Shown here piece after piece: positions 61,494 through 64,000 of a stretch of DNA of 64,000 nt. A program made the translations under genes and the position numbers. The notes below the pieces were generated by a model that was not told where the DNA came from, did no database searches, and worked only from the letters and a program-made list of their open reading frames with translations. The stretch's first letter is position 1. Every line of letters begins with the position of its first letter. This DNA comes from JBNJGB01 sp051747385 (lineage in GTDB: Bacteria; Myxococcota_A; UBA9042; PHBI01; JACKFB01), in assembly GCA_051747385.1 (NCBI GenBank), contig JBNJGB010000003.1, positions 211,405 through 275,404 of the forward strand, given 5' to 3'.

Positions 61494-62234
61494 TCAGCCC
61501 TCCAGGACGTCCGAGAGCAGCCGCCCGAGGCGGAGGACGCCCCCCGCGTCGATGGTGTGCGGCCCGTCGAAGGGGTGGAACTCCACCTCCAGCCCGGCGT
61601 CGCTGAGGAGATCCCGGAGGAGCACGGCGCCCTCGAAGGGCAGCAGGGGATCCTGCCGGCCGTGGGTCTGCAGGACCCGGAGGCCTCCGCGGGTCGGCGC
61701 CCTCCGGCGCCACTCGGGCTCGGCCAGGAGGGTGCCGGAGAAGATCGCGAGGGCGGCGGGAGCCTCCTCGAGGCGCAGCGTGACGTCGGTCGTCAGCATG
61801 GCGCCCTGGGAGAAGCCGCCGAGGACGAGGCGGCCGGTGGGCAGGCCGGTCTGGCGCTGGACCTCGTCGAGGAGCGCCAGGAGCTTGCGCCGGGCGTCGT
61901 CGAGCCCCTCGGGGATCTCGCGGCGGAGCTCGTCGAGGGTCCCGTCGGTCATGGCGCGCTCGTAGCGGGTGACGTCGATGGGCCACCACGCGCGGGCGTC
62001 CATGAAGAACGGCATGCCCGGGAGGGTGAGCGGAGCCGCCGGGAAGTAGAAGCGCACGCGCCCCGAAAGCTCCGGGTGGTGCCGGAGGACCTCGCCGGCC
62101 AGGGGGACGAGGTCCTCGCCCGGCGCGCCGTAGCCGTGGCACAGGACCACGGCCATGTCGGGTGCCCGCTCCTCGGACGCCGCCTGAACCACCCGGCAGG
62201 TGAGCCCGCCCATCTCCGTCGTGATCGTCTGCAT
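61494..62234 (-). CDS. Phospholipase/carboxylesterase-family serine hydrolase
   Basis: 246-aa alpha/beta hydrolase. Nucleophile elbow GGFSQGAM with Ser142, acid in HGRQDPLLPF and His in FDGPHTID. VVLCHGYGAPGEDLVPLA is the oxyanion-hole region. No signal peptide, so cytosolic. YpfH/EstB-type enzymes cleave esters or lysophospholipids. It stands alone: the frameshift-locus start is 114 nt away in the same orientation and the MATE gene is divergent. Confidence 0.88.
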   Translation of the reverse strand: MQTITTEMGGLTCRVVQAASEERAPDMAVVLCHGYGAPGEDLVPLAGEVLRHHPELSGRVRFYFPAAPLTLPGMPFFMDARAWWPIDVTRYERAMTDGTLDELRREIPEGLDDARRKLLALLDEVQRQTGLPTGRLVLGGFSQGAMLTTDVTLRLEEAPAALAIFSGTLLAEPEWRRRAPTRGGLRVLQTHGRQDPLLPFEGAVLLRDLLSDAGLEVEFHPFDGPHTIDAGGVLRLGRLLSDVLEG

Positions 62235-62395
62235 GGGCTCGTTGTGCCGGGGAGCGCGCCGTGTCGCAAGGGTTTGTTCGCGACGGAGCGTGCTGGGGGG
62301 GCAAGGGAAGGCCGTGCCAGGAAACGCGACCGGCGCCCGGGATCGTGGGCGCCCTCGCCTGCGCAGGGGATATCCCGGCCGGCGCCGCTCTGTGA

Positions 62396-62455
62396 GGCAA
62401 GGGCAAGGGCAAGGGCAAGGGCAAGGGCAAGGGCGAGGGCAAGGGCAAGGGCGAG
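62396..62455 (+). repeat. GGGCAA hexanucleotide array
   Basis: About ten units of GGGCAA, two of them GGGCGA, in the 275-nt spacer upstream of the MATE gene. The same hexamer occurs in the family-1 repeat copy at 36033-36190. Such arrays expand and contract, and this one lies about 55 nt before the MATE start. Confidence 0.85.
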
Positions 62456-62494
62456 GGGATATGGCGGGGGAGCGACTTCCTCCGTGCGGGCTGG

Positions 62495-62500
62495 TATAGG
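62495..62500 (+). promoter_or_regulatory. Possible -10 box of the MATE gene (leaderless transcript)
   Basis: TATAGG ends 9 nt before the MATE ATG. If used, the transcript would begin at or within a few bases of the start codon. No ribosome site is visible before the ATG, which fits. No good -35 is seen. Confidence 0.3.
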
Positions 62501-62509
62501 GCGGGCGCC

Positions 62510-63880
62510 ATGTCCTCCGCCTCCGCCCGCCCCGAGCGCAGCATCCTGCGGCGCCTGTTCGACCTGTCCTGGCCGGTCGCCGGGGTGAACGTCCTGAACG
62601 TCCTGGCGATCTTCGTGGACACGGTCATGTGCTCTCGCCTGGAGGAGGCCGAGGTGGCCCTGGCGGCCCTGGGCTTCGCCAGCCAGGTCGTCTTCCTCCT
62701 CATGACGGCGTCGTTCGGCCTGACCGTGGGTACCGTGGCGCTCGTCTCGCGTGCCCACGGCGCGGGGGACCGGAAGCGCGTGGACCACGTCCTGACCCAG
62801 TCCACGTGGCTGATCGTGCTCATCGCCGTCGGGGTGGCCGTGGCCGGCAACCTCCTGGCCGGCCCCATCCTGGAGGTGCTGGGCGCCAGCCCCGTGGTGC
62901 GCGAGGCGGGGGTCCGCTATCTGCGGCCCATGCTCTCCCTGGGGGTGTTCGCCTACCTGTCCGTGCTGTACGGCGCGGTGTTCCGCGGCATCGGCAACAC
63001 GCGCCTGCCGTTCTTCATCGCCATCCTCACCAACCTGGCGAACTTCCTGCTGAACTACGGCTTCATCCTGGGCAACTGGGGGTTTCCGGCCCTCGGGGTC
63101 GCCGGGGCGGGGTGGGGCACCGTCGGCGCCTACGCCGTCACCATGGTCGTGTACCTGCTGATCCTGACGCGGCCGAACCCCTTCCGGCTGAAGCTCTCCC
63201 TGTGGCCGAGGGGCCTCGACCGGGCGTTGGTCCGGGAGACGCTCCGGGTCGGGGCGCCCGCCGCGCTGGACAGCGTGATCATGAACGTGTCGTTCCTCGC
63301 CGTGCTCGCGATGCTGGGGCACATCGACGAGGTGGCCGTGGGAGCCCACGGCATCGGCCTGCGCGTACAGGGCCTGGCCTTCGTGCCCGGCCTGGGCGTG
63401 TCCATGGCCCTGGCCGCCATGGTGGGACAGGCCCTCGGCGCCGAGCGGATCGAGGAGGCCCGGGCCGTCGTGCGCGCGGGCGTGTTCCTCTGCCTCGGCA
63501 TCATGTCGAGCATCGCCGTGGTCTTCCTGGTGTGGGCCGCCCCCCTGGTGTCGGTGTTCGACGCGCAGCCCGGCACGCCCCTGGGCGACCTGTCGGTCCT
63601 CTGGATCCGCATCCTGGGGTGGTCGATGCCCGTGTTCGGGCTGCACATCGCCCTCGTGGGCCTCTTCCAGGGCGCGGGGGACACGGCCGCCATCCTCCGG
63701 ATCAACGCCCTCGGCACCTTCGTCGTCCAGATCCCGCTCGGGCTGATCCTGGCGTTCCCCCTGGGGCTGGGCGTCGCCGGGGTCTGGTGGAGCTTCCCGG
63801 CCGGCTTCGCCGTCAAGGTGATCCTGGAGGCGATCCTCTACCGCCGGGGGCGCTGGGCCAGGACGGGCGTCCACGTGTGA
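62510..63880 (+). CDS. MATE-family efflux transporter
   Basis: 456-aa inner-membrane antiporter with 12 hydrophobic segments in two homologous halves. The first half opens LFDLSWPVAGVNVLNVLAIFVDTVM with the conserved TM1 Asp; GNTRLPFFIAILTNLANFLLNYGFILG and VGAHGIGLRVQGLAFVPGLGVSMALAAMVGQALGA are typical of the DinF/NorM-like branch. It exports cationic or hydrophobic compounds in exchange for H+ or Na+. Its 3' end is repeated in inverted orientation at 63946-64000. Confidence 0.94.
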   Translation: MSSASARPERSILRRLFDLSWPVAGVNVLNVLAIFVDTVMCSRLEEAEVALAALGFASQVVFLLMTASFGLTVGTVALVSRAHGAGDRKRVDHVLTQSTWLIVLIAVGVAVAGNLLAGPILEVLGASPVVREAGVRYLRPMLSLGVFAYLSVLYGAVFRGIGNTRLPFFIAILTNLANFLLNYGFILGNWGFPALGVAGAGWGTVGAYAVTMVVYLLILTRPNPFRLKLSLWPRGLDRALVRETLRVGAPAALDSVIMNVSFLAVLAMLGHIDEVAVGAHGIGLRVQGLAFVPGLGVSMALAAMVGQALGAERIEEARAVVRAGVFLCLGIMSSIAVVFLVWAAPLVSVFDAQPGTPLGDLSVLWIRILGWSMPVFGLHIALVGLFQGAGDTAAILRINALGTFVVQIPLGLILAFPLGLGVAGVWWSFPAGFAVKVILEAILYRRGRWARTGVHV

Positions 63881-64000
63881 TCCCGGGGGGGGGGGCGGGC
63901 GGCGGTCACGCGCCGGCCCGGCACCGGACGCAAGACCCGTGACCGTGGCCCAGCGCCCCCGGCGGTAGAGGATCGCCTCCAGGATCACCTTGACGGCGAA
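63806..64000. repeat. Perfect 55-bp inverted repeat of the MATE gene 3' end
   Basis: 63806-63860 (in the MATE gene) and 63946-64000 are exact reverse complements, with an 85-nt spacer containing an 11-G run. The right arm is cut by the window edge, so the repeat may be longer. It could be a second, convergent MATE gene or a fold-back artefact. Confidence 0.95.

Overview
This window comes from a high-GC (roughly 70 %) Gram-negative bacterium. It most resembles Myxococcota or a related former delta-proteobacterial lineage. The grounds are a Ser/Thr kinase fused to a sigma-54 activator, an HDOD-GGDEF regulator, a large Cys-rich/LamG lipoprotein, a remnant VCBS-type lipoprotein and an Mla lipid-transport operon. 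This placement is inference; no rRNA gene is present to confirm it. Many starts are GTG or TTG, and neighbouring genes commonly overlap as ATGA, GTGA or TGATG.

Layout. 1-4758 is the 3' part of a very large kinase/TPR/GAF/sigma-54-activator protein (its 5' end lies outside). 4853-11682 (minus strand) is a proteostasis block: a promoter, five tRNA genes (Arg-His-Arg-Lys-Leu), then tig-clpP-clpX-lon. 11945-13241 holds a small membrane protein and a SprT-like metalloprotein. 13238-21206 (minus) is a partial complex I operon, nuoEF-JKLMN, with no nuoG, H or I between F and J. 21464-23336 is amgK-murU (MurNAc recycling).

23602-41612 is rich in envelope-lipid genes. It contains an inositol-phosphate cytidylyltransferase behind an internally deleted inositol-phosphate synthase, an RND/MMPL exporter, a secreted CrtC/AttH-like protein, two CDP-alcohol phosphotransferases, a glycerophosphodiesterase, two radical-SAM enzymes, a flippase, and a five-gene Mla-type operon (permease, ATPase, MCE protein, lipoprotein, outer-membrane protein). 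42227-45173 is an operon of three Asp23/Gls24 proteins with an AmaP-like anchor, a PspC protein and a small membrane protein. 45359-47758 is the Cys-rich/LamG lipoprotein. 48471-51365 is gcvP. 51490-56329 carries a cation transporter, rsuA-like, an SRPBCC protein, broken lipoprotein and transposase remnants, a secreted protein and the HDOD-GGDEF regulator.

56336-61379 (minus) is the most striking locus. Three translationally coupled, unrecognised reading frames are present. The middle one ends at a textbook A AAA AAG slippery heptamer, followed 7 nt later by a GC-rich stem-loop. A -1 frameshift there would fuse a 175-residue protein, probably of two DbpA-like RNA-binding domains, to a 671-residue helical protein that has no start codon near its apparent N-terminus. 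The window ends with an esterase, a MATE transporter and a perfect 55-bp inverted copy of the MATE gene's 3' end.

Spacers hold several decayed genes (ino1, a DUF2182-like tail, a gcvP tail, a Cys-rich secreted protein, a VCBS lipoprotein, an IS fragment) and two families of dispersed intergenic repeats.
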